From NCBI RefSeq assembly GCF_012844225.1, contig NZ_JABAGQ010000002.1, forward strand, positions 372,001-436,000: a DNA stretch of 64,000 bases, read 5' to 3'. Below are positions 52,408 to 61,852 of the stretch, piece after piece; the first letter of the stretch is position 1; every line of letters begins with the position of its first letter. The notes under the pieces are model-generated. The model saw only the letters and a list, made by a program, of their open reading frames with translations. It did no database searches and was not told where the DNA came from. The DNA comes from Rhodococcus sp. 105337 (lineage in GTDB: Bacteria; Actinomycetota; Actinomycetes; Mycobacteriales; Mycobacteriaceae). The translations under genes were made by a program, and so were the position numbers.

Positions 52408-53213
52408 ACGTGTCGCTTCCCGTCAAGATCTCGCTGCGCACGATCGCGCTCGGGTATCTGTTCGTCCTGTTGCTCGTGCCCATCGGCGTGATCCTGTACC
52501 GCACGTTCGAGAACGGAATCGGCGCCTTCGCCGAGTCGATCAGCACCCCGGCGGCGATCTCCGCCCTGAATCTTTCGCTGCTGATCGTCGCGATCGTCGT
52601 ACCCGTCAACGTGGTGTTCGGCATCGTCGTGGCGCTCGCACTCGTCCGTGGCCGGTTTCCCGGCCGCCGCCTCCTGCAAGCCGTCGTCGACCTGCCGTTC
52701 GCCGTGTCGCCGATCGTGGTCGGTGTCGCGCTGATCATGCTGTGGGGTGCCAACGGCTGGTTCGGTGCCGTCGAATCCCTCGGATTCAAGGTGATCTTCG
52801 GGCTCCCCGGCATGGTGATCGCCACGATCTTCGTGACCCTGCCGTTCGTGGTCCGCGAGGTCGAACCGGTCCTGTACGAGATCGGTGAGGAACAGGAACA
52901 GGCAGCCGCGACCCTCGGGGCCGATACCTGGCAGACGTTCTGGCGGATCACGCTGCCGGCCATCCGCTGGGGACTGACCTACGGAGTGGTGCTGACCGTT
53001 GCCCGCGCGCTCGGTGAGTTCGGTGCCGTCATCATGGTCTCGTCGGGCTTCCCCGGTGTTTCCCAGACCTTGACTCTGCTCGTGCATGCCCGCTACATCG
53101 ACGACCACAACACCTTCGGCGCCTACAGCGCCGCGACCCTGCTCATGGCCATCGCGGTGATCGTCCTGCTGCTGATGACCCTGCTCGACCGCAAGAGGAG
53201 CACCGAAGAATGA
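52404..53213 (+). CDS. cysW: sulfate ABC transporter permease CysW
   Basis: CysW is the second permease. The 269 residues have six hydrophobic helices and an EAA loop ([20 protein letters not shown]). The segment [20 protein letters not shown] is diagnostic for CysW versus CysT. GTG 52404 overlaps the cysT stop, and its own stop overlaps the cysA ATG (ATGA), so the three products are made in step. Confidence 0.93.
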   Translation: MNVSLPVKISLRTIALGYLFVLLLVPIGVILYRTFENGIGAFAESISTPAAISALNLSLLIVAIVVPVNVVFGIVVALALVRGRFPGRRLLQAVVDLPFAVSPIVVGVALIMLWGANGWFGAVESLGFKVIFGLPGMVIATIFVTLPFVVREVEPVLYEIGEEQEQAAATLGADTWQTFWRITLPAIRWGLTYGVVLTVARALGEFGAVIMVSSGFPGVSQTLTLLVHARYIDDHNTFGAYSAATLLMAIAVIVLLLMTLLDRKRSTEE

Positions 53214-54214
53214 TCACCGTCACCGGGGCACGCAAGAATTACGGCAGCTTCGCGGCACTCGACGATGTCAGCCTCGACATCCCGTCGGGGTCGCTCACCG
53301 CGCTGCTCGGGCCGTCCGGGTCCGGGAAGTCGACGTTGCTGCGGTCCATCGCGGGTCTCGAGTCGCTGGACGGCGGCACCGTCCACATCGCGGGCGAGGA
53401 CGTGACCACCGTGACGCCGCAGAAGCGCGATATCGGATTCGTCTTCCAGCACTACGCCGCGTTCAAGCACATGACGGTGCGGGAGAACGTCGCGTTCGGG
53501 CTGAAGATCCGCAAGCGGCCCAAGCCGGAGATCGAGAAGAAGGTCAACGAACTCCTCGAGATCGTGGGCCTGGGCGGTTTCCAGTCCCGCTACCCCGCGC
53601 AACTCTCGGGTGGTCAGCGCCAGCGCATGGCCCTGGCGCGAGCACTCGCGGTCGATCCCCGTGTGCTGCTTCTCGACGAGCCGTTCGGCGCACTCGACGC
53701 CAAGGTCCGCACCGACCTGCGGACCTGGTTGCGCCGTCTGCACGACGAAGTTCACGTCACCACGGTGCTGGTGACTCACGACCAGGAAGAAGCGCTCGAC
53801 GTCGCCGACCGCATCGCGGTGATGAACCAGGGCCGCATCGAGCAGGTCGGAACCCCGGAAGAGTTGTACGACCGGCCGTCCAACACCTTCGTGATGTCGT
53901 TCCTCGGCACCGTGTCCAAGCTCAACGGCCAACTCGTACGACCTCACGACATCCGGCTCGGACGGCAGCCGGAACTCGCGCTGGCGCAGCACGAGGGAAC
54001 GGCCGAGACACTGGGCATCACCCGCGCCACCGTCGAACGCGTCGTGCACCTCGGTTTCGAGGTGCGAGTGGAGTTGCGCAACGAGGCGACGGGCGAGCCG
54101 TTCTCGGCCCAGGTCACCCGCGGAGACGCGCACGCCCTCGGGTTGGCTGCGGGCGAGACCGTCTACGCCCGCGCCACGAGGGCGCCGCAACTGGACGCGG
54201 TCCCCGTCACCTAG
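53210..54214 (+). CDS. cysA: sulfate ABC transporter ATP-binding protein
   Basis: CysA drives sulfate import. The 334-residue ATPase has Walker [10 protein letters not shown] (about residues 35-43), the Q-loop [15 protein letters not shown], the signature [15 protein letters not shown], Walker [13 protein letters not shown] and the switch histidine in [12 protein letters not shown]-terminal TOBE-like domain (about 240-334) includes VRPHDIRLG. The gene ends by overlapping the converging universal stress gene by eight bases, and no terminator lies between them. Confidence 0.95.
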   Translation: MITVTGARKNYGSFAALDDVSLDIPSGSLTALLGPSGSGKSTLLRSIAGLESLDGGTVHIAGEDVTTVTPQKRDIGFVFQHYAAFKHMTVRENVAFGLKIRKRPKPEIEKKVNELLEIVGLGGFQSRYPAQLSGGQRQRMALARALAVDPRVLLLDEPFGALDAKVRTDLRTWLRRLHDEVHVTTVLVTHDQEEALDVADRIAVMNQGRIEQVGTPEELYDRPSNTFVMSFLGTVSKLNGQLVRPHDIRLGRQPELALAQHEGTAETLGITRATVERVVHLGFEVRVELRNEATGEPFSAQVTRGDAHALGLAAGETVYARATRAPQLDAVPVT

Positions 54215-55091
54215 TGCGGCAGATCGCCACCGGGCAGTAGCTGTGGTGGATGAGTCCCTGGCTGGTCGAGCCGAGTATCGCGGACGACTTCGCGCTGCGG
54301 CCGTGGCTGCCGACGACGAGCAGCTGTGCATCGGCCGAGTGCTGGAGCAGGACGATGTCGGGCTTGCCGCGCTCGACCCGGTGCTCGACCTGCACATCGG
54401 GAAATCGGGAAGCCCAGCCGGACATGGACTCCACCATTCCGGCCCTCTCGAACGTCGCGAAATCCGTCCAGTCCGTGAAGCGAGAATCTTCGCCGTACGT
54501 GATCGTGGACTGTTCCACCCAGGTGTGCACGGCGACGAGCGGTGCCTCCAGCGCCGCCGCGAGGATGTAGCTCTCCGCGATCGCGGAGGAGCTGAGTTCG
54601 GTGCCGTCGACCCCGACCACGATCGGACGTCCGTCCGGGGGCTGGAAACCGTTCTCACTCCGCCACGACACCACCGGACAGACCGCGTGGTTGGCGACGT
54701 ACACGACGTCGGACCTGCGGAACATGGACTGTAGTTCGCTGGTGGTGGTGTGCCCGAGCACGATCATCCGCGCCGACGCCGACAGGTCGGACAACGCGTT
54801 GGCGGGCCGGCCCGCCACCGGAATCTTCTCGATCGCCAACTCACCCACGGGGATGCGCTCGCCTGTCGCCTGGCGTGCCGTCTCCGTGTCGAGGACCGCG
54901 GCCTCGGCGTCGTCGAGCACGGCGCGCGTGGGTTCGTCGTCGTCGCCGGGGCCCCCGGGATGGGCGTGGACGAGCCGGAGCGGTTCACCGAGCTTGCGTG
55001 CGATCGCGGCGGCCCACCTGGCCGCGTACATCGCGCTGTCGGACCCGTCGATCCCCACCACGATTCCCCCGGCCGGTGTTCCTGTGCTCAT
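54207..55091 (-). CDS. tandem-domain universal stress protein
   Basis: The 294-residue protein has two Usp domains in tandem. The first starts [20 protein letters not shown] (about 9-28) and ends with [15 protein letters not shown]. The second starts [20 protein letters not shown] and ends [27 protein letters not shown], with the ATP-binding G-2x-G-9x-G(S/T) pattern. Tandem Usp proteins in actinobacteria bind ATP and respond to hypoxia or dormancy. It lies 84 bases downstream of ppk2 on the same strand, and the two may be co-regulated. Its 3' end overlaps cysA. Confidence 0.9.
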   Translation of the reverse strand: MSTGTPAGGIVVGIDGSDSAMYAARWAAAIARKLGEPLRLVHAHPGGPGDDDEPTRAVLDDAEAAVLDTETARQATGERIPVGELAIEKIPVAGRPANALSDLSASARMIVLGHTTTSELQSMFRRSDVVYVANHAVCPVVSWRSENGFQPPDGRPIVVGVDGTELSSSAIAESYILAAALEAPLVAVHTWVEQSTITYGEDSRFTDWTDFATFERAGMVESMSGWASRFPDVQVEHRVERGKPDIVLLQHSADAQLLVVGSHGRSAKSSAILGSTSQGLIHHSYCPVAICRTR

Positions 55092-55175
55092 GGATCCTCG
55101 CTCCCTGTCTTCTTCAGTCTGGGGTAGGCCGCACGGTCGAGCAACGAATCTGCCGTATCGCGTCGGAACGGATAC

Positions 55176-56066
55176 TCAGTCGCCGACGGCGTCCTTGCCT
55201 CGCTGCACGATGTTCGGATCGGCCGGAAAGACCACCTGGGTGTCCTTGTCGTCGTAATCGAACTGGTTCAGGAAAAAGCGCATCGCGTTGATCCGCGCGC
55301 GCTTCTTGTCGTTGGACTTGATCGTGGTCCACGGGGTGAGGTCGGTGTCGGTACGCAGGAACATCTCTTCCTTCGCCGCGGTGTACTCCTCCCAGCGTTC
55401 GAGCGACTCGAGGTCCATTTCGGAGAGCTTCCAGCGCCGCACCGGGTCGAGCTGACGAATCGCGAACCGCGTGCGCTGCTCGTCCCGCGTGACGGAGAAC
55501 CAGAACTTCGTCAGCGAGATCCCGGAGTCGACGACCAATTGTTCGAACATCGGGACCTGCGTGACGAACTGTTCGTACTCCTCGTCGGTGCAGAATCCCA
55601 TGACCCGTTCGACACCGGCGCGGTTGTACCAGGAGCGGTCGAACATCACGAGTTCTCCCGCGGTGGGGAAGTGCCTGACGTAGCGCTGGAAGTACCACTG
55701 CCCTTGCTCGCGGTCGGACGGCTTGTTCAGCGCGACCACCCGGGCGTGCCGGACATTGATGTATTCCTGGAAACGTTTGATCGTGCCGCCCTTGCCGGCG
55801 GCGTCACGGCCCTCGAAGACGATGACGTGCTTCGAGCCGTTCTCCTTCGACCATGCCTGGAACTTGAGCAGTTCGATCTGCAGCAGGTATTTCTCGACTT
55901 CGTAGGTCGCCCGATCCATACGCTCGTCGTACGGGTAGTTCTTGCGCCACGTGTTGACGGCTTTGCCCTCGATGTCGATCAGGTCGGGGTCTTCGCCGTG
56001 ATCGTCGCGCACGGAGAATCCCTCGGTGCGGAGACGGTCGATGTAGCGGCGTAACTCGTTCTGCAC
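55176..56066 (-). CDS. ppk2: polyphosphate kinase 2
   Basis: PPK2 uses polyphosphate to phosphorylate nucleoside (di)phosphates. The 296-residue protein has the Walker A-like VIVFEGRDAAGKGGTIKRF (about residues 82-100), the lid segment with REQGQWYFQRYVRHFP, and Walker B VMFDRSWYNRAGVERVMGF. The one-domain length is that of class I enzymes that favour ADP or GDP; the class is inferred. With ppk1 elsewhere in the window it gives the cell both routes of polyphosphate turnover. A 16-bp palindrome lies 38 bases before its start. Confidence 0.93.
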   Translation of the reverse strand: MQNELRRYIDRLRTEGFSVRDDHGEDPDLIDIEGKAVNTWRKNYPYDERMDRATYEVEKYLLQIELLKFQAWSKENGSKHVIVFEGRDAAGKGGTIKRFQEYINVRHARVVALNKPSDREQGQWYFQRYVRHFPTAGELVMFDRSWYNRAGVERVMGFCTDEEYEQFVTQVPMFEQLVVDSGISLTKFWFSVTRDEQRTRFAIRQLDPVRRWKLSEMDLESLERWEEYTAAKEEMFLRTDTDLTPWTTIKSNDKKRARINAMRFFLNQFDYDDKDTQVVFPADPNIVQRGKDAVGD

Positions 56067-56103
56067 GTGCGCTCCCTGAAGTGATCCGAGCCCGAGGTCG
56101 TTC

Positions 56104-56119
56104 GTGTTCGATGGAACAC
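56104..56119. promoter_or_regulatory. palindrome upstream of ppk2
   Basis: GTGTTC-GATG-GAACAC is a perfect 6-4-6 inverted repeat. On the minus strand TATACA (56130-56125) stands just upstream, so the palindrome would cover the transcription start of ppk2. It is a candidate operator, or a small hairpin in the leader. Confidence 0.4.
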
Positions 56120-56165
56120 CTACTTGTATAGGACAAAAGTGAACGCGAGGACATCGAACGAGGTC

Positions 56166-56209
56166 GGGCAGCCGTGTTCAGGGCAGCCGTGTTCTGGGCA
56201 GCAGGGCTC
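56166..56209. repeat. 15-bp tandem repeat downstream of the chelatase gene
   Basis: GGGCAGCCGTGTTC occurs at 56166-56179 and 56181-56194, with a degenerate third unit (GGGCAGCAGGGCTC) at 56196-56209. It lies in the 177-bp space between the chelatase stop and ppk2, and no gene covers it. Confidence 0.8.
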
Positions 56210-56243
56210 TCGGTAGCCGGATCCCCGGCAGCGGGCGGCCGTG

Positions 56244-56990
56244 TCAGGCGGCGGCGCGAACGGTGGCGCGCCGAACCGCCGCGAGATAACGCTCCGCGAC
56301 GACGTGCCCGACGGCGGCATGCGTGGTGAGGGTCGGGGCGATACGTACGCCGGGATGCGCCTCGACGGCAGCGGCACACGCCCGGTCCCACAAAAGCCCC
56401 GGAGCGAGCATCCAGGGTGCGACCACGAGGGTGCGGCACCCGGACCGGGCCAGCAGTCCCAGCGCCGAGGCGGCAGTCGGCTCGGCAGCCGTGGCGTAGC
56501 ACGGGACGGCCGCCCATGTGGTGCCGTCGGTGACCCGCGGAACGACGCGCGCCGTGGCGGTATTCGCCTCGTCTCGGCGCGAGCCGACGGCACAGAACGC
56601 AACCCCGACGGACGGGTCGTCCAGCGCGACACCCGTCGACGCGATGCTGTCGCGGGCGGCGGCGACGAGGAGCGCGTCGTCGCCGAGAATGTCGGCGCGC
56701 ATCACCTCGAGCGGGGGGGTGCGGGTGCGTGCGTCGGCGAGGATCGCGGGCAGGTCGACGCGGGCGTGGAACGCGCTGCCGAGCAGCAACGGTACGACGA
56801 CCGCGCGGCGGTACCCGTCGGCGGCGACGGCGTCGAGAACCTGCGGTACCGACGGCGTGTTCAGATCGAGGAATGCGAGGCGCACATCCCATTCGGGGTG
56901 CTCTGTCCGCAGCACCGCGAGCGCGGCAGCCACGGCCCGCGCAGAGCGGGGGTCGCGGCTGCCGTGCGCGACGGCGATCAGCGGGATCAT
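56244..56990 (-). CDS. sirohydrochlorin ferrochelatase (CbiX/SirB-like)
   Basis: This 248-residue protein begins IPLIAVAHGSRDPRSARAVA, with the conserved metal-binding histidine. A second half repeats the chelatase fold, including TLVVAPWMLAPGLLWDRA and LTTHAAVGHVVAER. It should insert Fe2+ into sirohydrochlorin to make siroheme, the cofactor of the sulfite reductase encoded in the same operon. A cobalt chelatase role is the alternative. Its ATG overlaps the cysN stop (ATGA), so it is the last gene of the sulfur-reduction operon. Rv2393 occupies a similar place in M. tuberculosis. Confidence 0.85.
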   Translation of the reverse strand: MIPLIAVAHGSRDPRSARAVAAALAVLRTEHPEWDVRLAFLDLNTPSVPQVLDAVAADGYRRAVVVPLLLGSAFHARVDLPAILADARTRTPPLEVMRADILGDDALLVAAARDSIASTGVALDDPSVGVAFCAVGSRRDEANTATARVVPRVTDGTTWAAVPCYATAAEPTAASALGLLARSGCRTLVVAPWMLAPGLLWDRACAAAVEAHPGVRIAPTLTTHAAVGHVVAERYLAAVRRATVRAAA

Positions 56991-58321
56991 GCGGGGACGC
57001 GATCTCCGAGTTCGATGTCCGCGAGGCCGTTGCCCACCAGTCCGGCGGCGAGCGTGTTGCCGCCGGCCGGGTCGATCAGCAGGAAACTGCCGGTACGCCG
57101 GTTGACCTTGTAGTCGTCCGCCGCGATCGGCTCCGCGACACGCACCGTGATACGCGCGATCTCGTTGAGCTCCAAGGACTCCGGGTGATCTTCCGAGGTG
57201 AGGGTCTGCTCGTCGAATCGTTCCTCGAGCGTGCCGACGATCGCCTGGGTGGTGCGAGTGCCGTGCTTGAGGAGCAGACGCGCGCCGGGCCGCAGAGGCT
57301 TCTCGGCGAGCCAGCACACGGTGGCCTCGAACTCCGAGAGCGGTTCGGGTGCATCCCCGGGCGAGGCGAGCAGGTCGCCGCGGGAGATGTCGACGTCGTC
57401 GGTGAGAACGAGAGTGACCGAGCGACCGGCGTGTGCGATGTCGAGTTCACCGTCGGCGGTGTCGATGCGCTGCACCGTGGACCGGACCCCCGAAGGCAGG
57501 ACGACGATCTCGTCGCCGGGCCGGACCGATCCGGCGGCGATCTGACCGGCGTACCCGCGGTAGTCCGGGAACTCCGCGGTACGGGGCCGGATCACGTACT
57601 GGACCGCGAAGCGCAGACCCACCTCGTGCCGTCCGTGCACGTCGGCGTCGACGGGCACCGACTCGAGGTGCTCGATCAGCGTCGGGCCGTCGTAGTAGGG
57701 CGTGTTCTCGCTCCGGATCGCGATGTTGTCGCCGTGCAGCGCCGAGACCGGAATCTCCTGCACGTCGTCGGGAGACCAGCCCAGCGAACCCGTCAGTTCG
57801 TTGAACTCCGCACTGATCCGGCCGAAGACCTCGGCGGGGTCGTCGACGAGGTCGATCTTGTTGACCGCGAGTACCAGCTTCGGCACACCGAGCAGCGCGA
57901 GCACCGCGGCGTGCTTACGGGTCTGAGAGATGACCCCCTTGCGCGCATCGACGAGCAGCACCACGAGCTGGGCGGTCGAGGCGCCGGAGACGGTGTTGCG
58001 GGTGTACTGGACGTGCCCCGGGGTGTCGGCGAGCACGAAGCTGCGCTTCGGGGTCGCGAAGTACCGGTAGGCGACGTCGATGGTGATGCCCTGTTCGCGT
58101 TCGGCACGCAGACCGTCGACGAGCAGCGAGAGGTCCGGGGTGTCGAGGCCTTTGTCGACCGAAGCTCGTGTCACAGCGTCGATCTGATCGGCGAGCACCG
58201 ACTTGGTGTCGTACAGGAGCCGGCCGACGAGGGTGGACTTACCGTCGTCGACGCTGCCCGCGGTGGCGAGGCGCAGCAGTTGCGTCTCGCTCTGCAGGCC
58301 GGGCTCGTGGAGGTCGCTCAT
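56987..58321 (-). CDS. cysN: sulfate adenylyltransferase GTPase subunit
   Basis: CysN is the GTPase that drives ATP sulfurylase. The 444 residues have the P-loop GSVDDGKSTLVGRLLYD (about residues 22-38), AEREQGITIDVAYRYF, DTPGHVQYTRN and NKIDLVDD, then EF-Tu-like beta domains. It ends at GDRVPA without the CysC (APS kinase) domain found fused in mycobacterial CysNC. APS is therefore likely passed directly to the APS reductase CysH rather than to PAPS. It starts two bases after cysD. Confidence 0.94.
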   Translation of the reverse strand: MSDLHEPGLQSETQLLRLATAGSVDDGKSTLVGRLLYDTKSVLADQIDAVTRASVDKGLDTPDLSLLVDGLRAEREQGITIDVAYRYFATPKRSFVLADTPGHVQYTRNTVSGASTAQLVVLLVDARKGVISQTRKHAAVLALLGVPKLVLAVNKIDLVDDPAEVFGRISAEFNELTGSLGWSPDDVQEIPVSALHGDNIAIRSENTPYYDGPTLIEHLESVPVDADVHGRHEVGLRFAVQYVIRPRTAEFPDYRGYAGQIAAGSVRPGDEIVVLPSGVRSTVQRIDTADGELDIAHAGRSVTLVLTDDVDISRGDLLASPGDAPEPLSEFEATVCWLAEKPLRPGARLLLKHGTRTTQAIVGTLEERFDEQTLTSEDHPESLELNEIARITVRVAEPIAADDYKVNRRTGSFLLIDPAGGNTLAAGLVGNGLADIELGDRVPA

Positions 58322-58323
58322 GA

Positions 58324-59268
58324 TCAGAAGTAGCCCTCTCGCTTGCGGTCTTCCATGGCCGCTTCGGAAACACGGTCGTCGCCCCGGGTGGCGCCCCGTT
58401 CGGTCAGCCGCGACGCGGCGACCTCGTCGAGGATGTCTTCGTTGGTGACCGCCTCGGACAGGATCGCGCCGGTCGTCGAGCCGTCACCGACGGTGCGGTA
58501 GCGCACCGAGCGGGTTTCGAGGGTCTCGCCGTCGGCGGGGCCGCCCCAGACGCCGGGCGTCATCCACATGCCGTCGCGCCGGTAGACCGGGCGCTGGTGC
58601 GCGTAGTAGATGCTCGCGAGTTCGACGTCCTCGCGGGCGATGTAGCGCCAGATGTCGAGTTCGGTGAAGTTGCTCAGCGGGAACACCCGGACGTGCTCTC
58701 CGGGGGAGTGGCGGCCGTTGTAGAGGTTCCACAACTCGGGGCGCTGCCGCTTCGGATCCCACTGGCCGAATGCGTTGCGCAGCGAGAAGATCCGCTCCTT
58801 GGCGCGCGAGCGTTCCTCGTCGCGCCGGCCACCGCCGAAGACCGCGTCGAAACGGTTCTCGGTGATCGCGTCGAGCAGCGGGACGGTCTGCAGCGGGTTG
58901 CGGATACCGTCGGGCCGCTCGGTGAGCCGCCCGTCGGCGATGTAGTCCTCGACACTCGCGACGTGCAGACGCAAGTTGTACTTCTCGACGATGTGGTCGC
59001 GGAAGTCGAGAACCTCGGGCAGATTGTGCCCGGTGTCGACGTGCAGCAGCGCGAACGGCAGCGGTGCGGGCCAGAACGCCTTGATCGCCAGGTGCAGCAG
59101 GACGGTGGAGTCCTTGCCGCCGGAGAACAGGATCACCGGCCGCTCGAACTCCCCGGCGACCTCACGGAAGACGTGGATCGCTTCGGACTCGAGTGCGTCG
59201 AGAGTGTCGAACTTGGTGCCGTCCAGCGTGGCGCGGGCAGTGGTGGGAGTCGGATCGGTGAGTGTCAT
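58324..59268 (-). CDS. cysD: sulfate adenylyltransferase small subunit
   Basis: CysD makes adenosine 5'-phosphosulfate from sulfate and ATP together with CysN. The 314-residue PP-loop protein has VILFSGGKDSTVLLHLA (the SGGxDS motif), LLHVDTGHNLPEVLDFRD, the conserved FGGGRRDEERSRAKERIFS and the C-terminal EDRKREGYF. The ATG at 59268 overlaps the stop of cysH; longer in-frame starts lie within cysH and are rejected. Confidence 0.95.
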   Translation of the reverse strand: MTLTDPTPTTARATLDGTKFDTLDALESEAIHVFREVAGEFERPVILFSGGKDSTVLLHLAIKAFWPAPLPFALLHVDTGHNLPEVLDFRDHIVEKYNLRLHVASVEDYIADGRLTERPDGIRNPLQTVPLLDAITENRFDAVFGGGRRDEERSRAKERIFSLRNAFGQWDPKRQRPELWNLYNGRHSPGEHVRVFPLSNFTELDIWRYIAREDVELASIYYAHQRPVYRRDGMWMTPGVWGGPADGETLETRSVRYRTVGDGSTTGAILSEAVTNEDILDEVAASRLTERGATRGDDRVSEAAMEDRKREGYF

Positions 59269-60026
59269 GAGGCGTGCAACCCGCATTCGGTCTTGGCTCG
59301 GCCGGCCCAGCGTCCGCTGCGCGGATCGGCCCCGGGAAGTGGTTTGGAAGTGCACGGGGCACACCCGATGGACGGGTAACCCTCGTCGACGAGCGGGTTG
59401 ACCAGAATTCCGTGCTCGTCGATGTAGTTCTGCATGTCCTCGTCGGACCACGCGGCGATCGGGTTGATCTTCACGAGGCCGAACGCATCGTCGAAGGAGA
59501 TCAGCGGCGCATTCGCGCGAGTGGGTGCCTCCACCCGGCGGATACCGGTGACCCATGCGCGATAGCCCCGGAGGGACTCGGTCAGCGGCACCACTTTGCG
59601 CAGGCGGCAGCACTCGTTGGGATCGCGGGCGAACAGATCCTTGCCGAGCAGTGCGTCCTGCTCGGCGACGGTGGCCGCGGCGCGGGCGTTCACGATATTG
59701 ACGCCGTACACCTGTTCCACGGCGTCGCGGGTCCCGAGGGTCTCGGCGAAGTGGTAGCCGGTGTCGAGGAACAGCACGTCCACGCCGGGGCGCTGCTGCG
59801 CCGCGAGATGGACCAGGACGCCGTCCTGCATGTTGGAGGCGACGATGTATCCGCTGCGTGCGCCCTCGACGGGCGCCCCGAATGTCTCGTCGGTCCACCG
59901 CAGAAGTTCCTGAGTGGACGCGCCTTCCAGTTCTTCCGCACCTCGCGCGGCTATCGCTCGCAGCTCGTCGGCTGTCGCGGTGTCGATCGTCATCTGCCCC
60001 GTCCGCTCGTCGGTTGTCTCGGTCAT
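59265..60026 (-). CDS. cysH: assimilatory adenylylsulfate (APS) reductase
   Basis: CysH reduces APS to sulfite with thioredoxin. The 253-residue protein has the PP-loop-like core (DVLFLDTGYHFAET). It also has the cysteine pairs of the APS-type [4Fe-4S] enzyme, NECCRLRK and GCAPCTSKP, and the C-terminal nucleophile ECGLHAS. Enzymes that use PAPS lack the two Cys pairs, so APS specificity is well supported. It agrees with the absence of an APS kinase domain on cysN. Starting at ATG 60026 (MTETTDERTG), it overlaps the sirA stop. Confidence 0.94.
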   Translation of the reverse strand: MTETTDERTGQMTIDTATADELRAIAARGAEELEGASTQELLRWTDETFGAPVEGARSGYIVASNMQDGVLVHLAAQQRPGVDVLFLDTGYHFAETLGTRDAVEQVYGVNIVNARAAATVAEQDALLGKDLFARDPNECCRLRKVVPLTESLRGYRAWVTGIRRVEAPTRANAPLISFDDAFGLVKINPIAAWSDEDMQNYIDEHGILVNPLVDEGYPSIGCAPCTSKPLPGADPRSGRWAGRAKTECGLHAS

Positions 60027-61741
60027 CGCAGGTCGGCTTCTTCCGCGCGTACGGCCCACTGCGCGAAACGTTCGCCCTCGGTGCGGTGCTTCATGAAATT
60101 GCGCACGACGCGCTCGATGTAGTCACCGAGCTCGTCGCTGGTCACCTTGTGCTGCCGCAGCTTCCGGCCGAATGCGGAGTCCAGGCCGAGGCTGCCGCCG
60201 AGATGGACCTGGAAGCCTTCGACCTGTTTCCCGTCGCCGTCGTCGACGAGCTGGCCTTTGAATCCGATGTCCGCGATCTGCGACCGGCCACAGGAGTTCG
60301 GGCAACCGTTGATGTTGATCGTGATCGGCACGTCGAGGTCGGCGTTGATGTCGGCGAGTCGCTGCTCGAGCTCCGGCGCGAGTGCCTGCGAGCGCTTGCG
60401 GGTCTCGACGAACGACAACTTGCAGAATTCGATTCCGCTGCACGCCAGCAGGTTGCGCCGCCAGTGCGACGGCCGGGCACGCAGCCCGAGCGGCTCGAGT
60501 TCGGCGATCAGCTCCTCGACCTTGTCGTCGGCGACGTCGAGGATCACCAGCTTCTGGTACGGGGTGAACCGGATACGGTCGGAACCGATTCGTTCGGCGG
60601 CGTCCGCGACCTTCGTCAGGACCGTGCCCGACACCCGTCCCGCGATCGGGGAGAAGCCGACGGCGTTGAGGCCGTTGCGAATCTTCTGCACGCCGATGTG
60701 GTCGATCGGCCGGGCCGGTTTCTCGGGCGCGGGACCGTCGATCAGCGGACGCTTCAGGTACTCCTGTTCGAGCACCTCGCGGAACTTCTCGATGCCCCAG
60801 TCCTTGATGAGGAACTTCAGGCGCGCCTTCGCCCGCAGGCGGCGGTAGCCGTAGTCGCGGAAGACGGAGACGACCGCTTCCCACACGTCCGGAACCTCGT
60901 CGCGCGGGATCCAGGCGCCGACGCGCTGGGCGAGCATCGGGTTGGTGGACAGGCCACCGCCCACCCACAGATCGAACCCGGGCCCGTGCTCGGGATGTTC
61001 GACGCCGACGAACGCGACATCGTTGATCTCGTGCACGACGTCCTGCTGACCGGAGATCGCGGTCTTGAACTTGCGCGGCAGGTTGGAGTATTTCGGGTCG
61101 CCGATGTAGCGGCGGACGATCTCGTCGATGGCCGGGGTGCCGTCGATGACCTCGTCGAGGGACTCTCCGGCGAGCGGCGACCCGAGCACGACGCGGGGGC
61201 AGTCGCCGCACGCCTCGGTGGTCTGCAATCCGACCGCTTCGAGACGGCGCCAGATCTCGGGAACGTTCTCGACCTCGATCCAGTGGTACTGCACGTTCTC
61301 GCGGTCGGACAGGTCGGCGGTGTCGCGGGCGAACTCGGTGGAGAGTTCGCCGACGGTGCGCAGTTGCGCGGCGCTGAGCGCGCCTCCGTCGCATCGCACC
61401 CGCATCATGAAGTACTTGGCCTCGAGCAGGTCGAGGTTCTCGTCACCGGTGTACGTACCGTCGTAGCCCTGTTCGCGCTGCGTGTAGAGGCCCCACCAGC
61501 GGAAGCGGCCGCGCAGGTCGGACTTGTCGATGCTGTCGAAGCCCTGGTGCGCGTAGATCTCTTCGATCCGCCGGCGGACGTTGAGAGGGTTGTCGTCCTT
61601 CTTCGTCTGCTCGTTGGCGTTGAGCGGCTCGCGGTAGCCGAGAGCCCACTGGCCTTCGGCGCGAGTCTTGGTGGGCCGCCCCGCACGCCGGGTTGGGGCT
61701 GCCGAACCGTCGGTGGGAGTGGCGTCGGTGGACGACGTCAT
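60023..61741 (-). CDS. sirA: ferredoxin-dependent sulfite reductase
   Basis: SirA (named NirA in M. tuberculosis) reduces sulfite to sulfide using six electrons from ferredoxin, with siroheme and a [4Fe-4S] cluster. The 572-residue protein has the two-fold ferredoxin-like repeat (WWGLYTQREQGYDGTY, FMMRVRCDGG) and the cluster cysteines in LACSGIEFCKLSF and NGCPNSCGRSQ. The N-terminal about 40 residues are a Pro/Thr-rich lead. The ATG at 61741 has CAGGAG eight bases upstream; a longer in-frame start runs through the leader RNA and is rejected. It is the first gene of sirA-cysH-cysD-cysN-chelatase. Confidence 0.94.
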   Translation of the reverse strand: MTSSTDATPTDGSAAPTRRAGRPTKTRAEGQWALGYREPLNANEQTKKDDNPLNVRRRIEEIYAHQGFDSIDKSDLRGRFRWWGLYTQREQGYDGTYTGDENLDLLEAKYFMMRVRCDGGALSAAQLRTVGELSTEFARDTADLSDRENVQYHWIEVENVPEIWRRLEAVGLQTTEACGDCPRVVLGSPLAGESLDEVIDGTPAIDEIVRRYIGDPKYSNLPRKFKTAISGQQDVVHEINDVAFVGVEHPEHGPGFDLWVGGGLSTNPMLAQRVGAWIPRDEVPDVWEAVVSVFRDYGYRRLRAKARLKFLIKDWGIEKFREVLEQEYLKRPLIDGPAPEKPARPIDHIGVQKIRNGLNAVGFSPIAGRVSGTVLTKVADAAERIGSDRIRFTPYQKLVILDVADDKVEELIAELEPLGLRARPSHWRRNLLACSGIEFCKLSFVETRKRSQALAPELEQRLADINADLDVPITININGCPNSCGRSQIADIGFKGQLVDDGDGKQVEGFQVHLGGSLGLDSAFGRKLRQHKVTSDELGDYIERVVRNFMKHRTEGERFAQWAVRAEEADLR

Positions 61742-61748
61742 GCGGGGT

Positions 61749-61786
61749 CTCCTGGAGTGTGCGTTGACGGGCCGAGTGCGCAGGAG
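61749..61786 (-). promoter_or_regulatory. possible anti-Shine-Dalgarno pairing in the sirA leader
   Basis: On the minus strand the sirA ribosome-binding site is CAGGAG (61754-61749), and CTCCTG (61786-61781) lies 26 bases upstream of it. The two are exact complements. Pairing would hide the ribosome-binding site. The pairing strand begins about 66 bases after the end of the poly-cysteine peptide. Confidence 0.5.
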
Positions 61787-61852
61787 GGAGCTGTACCTCG
61801 TTGCGAGCACGCCTCGACCCGGCGGGATCTGGGGATTGCCGGGTGGTGCCGA

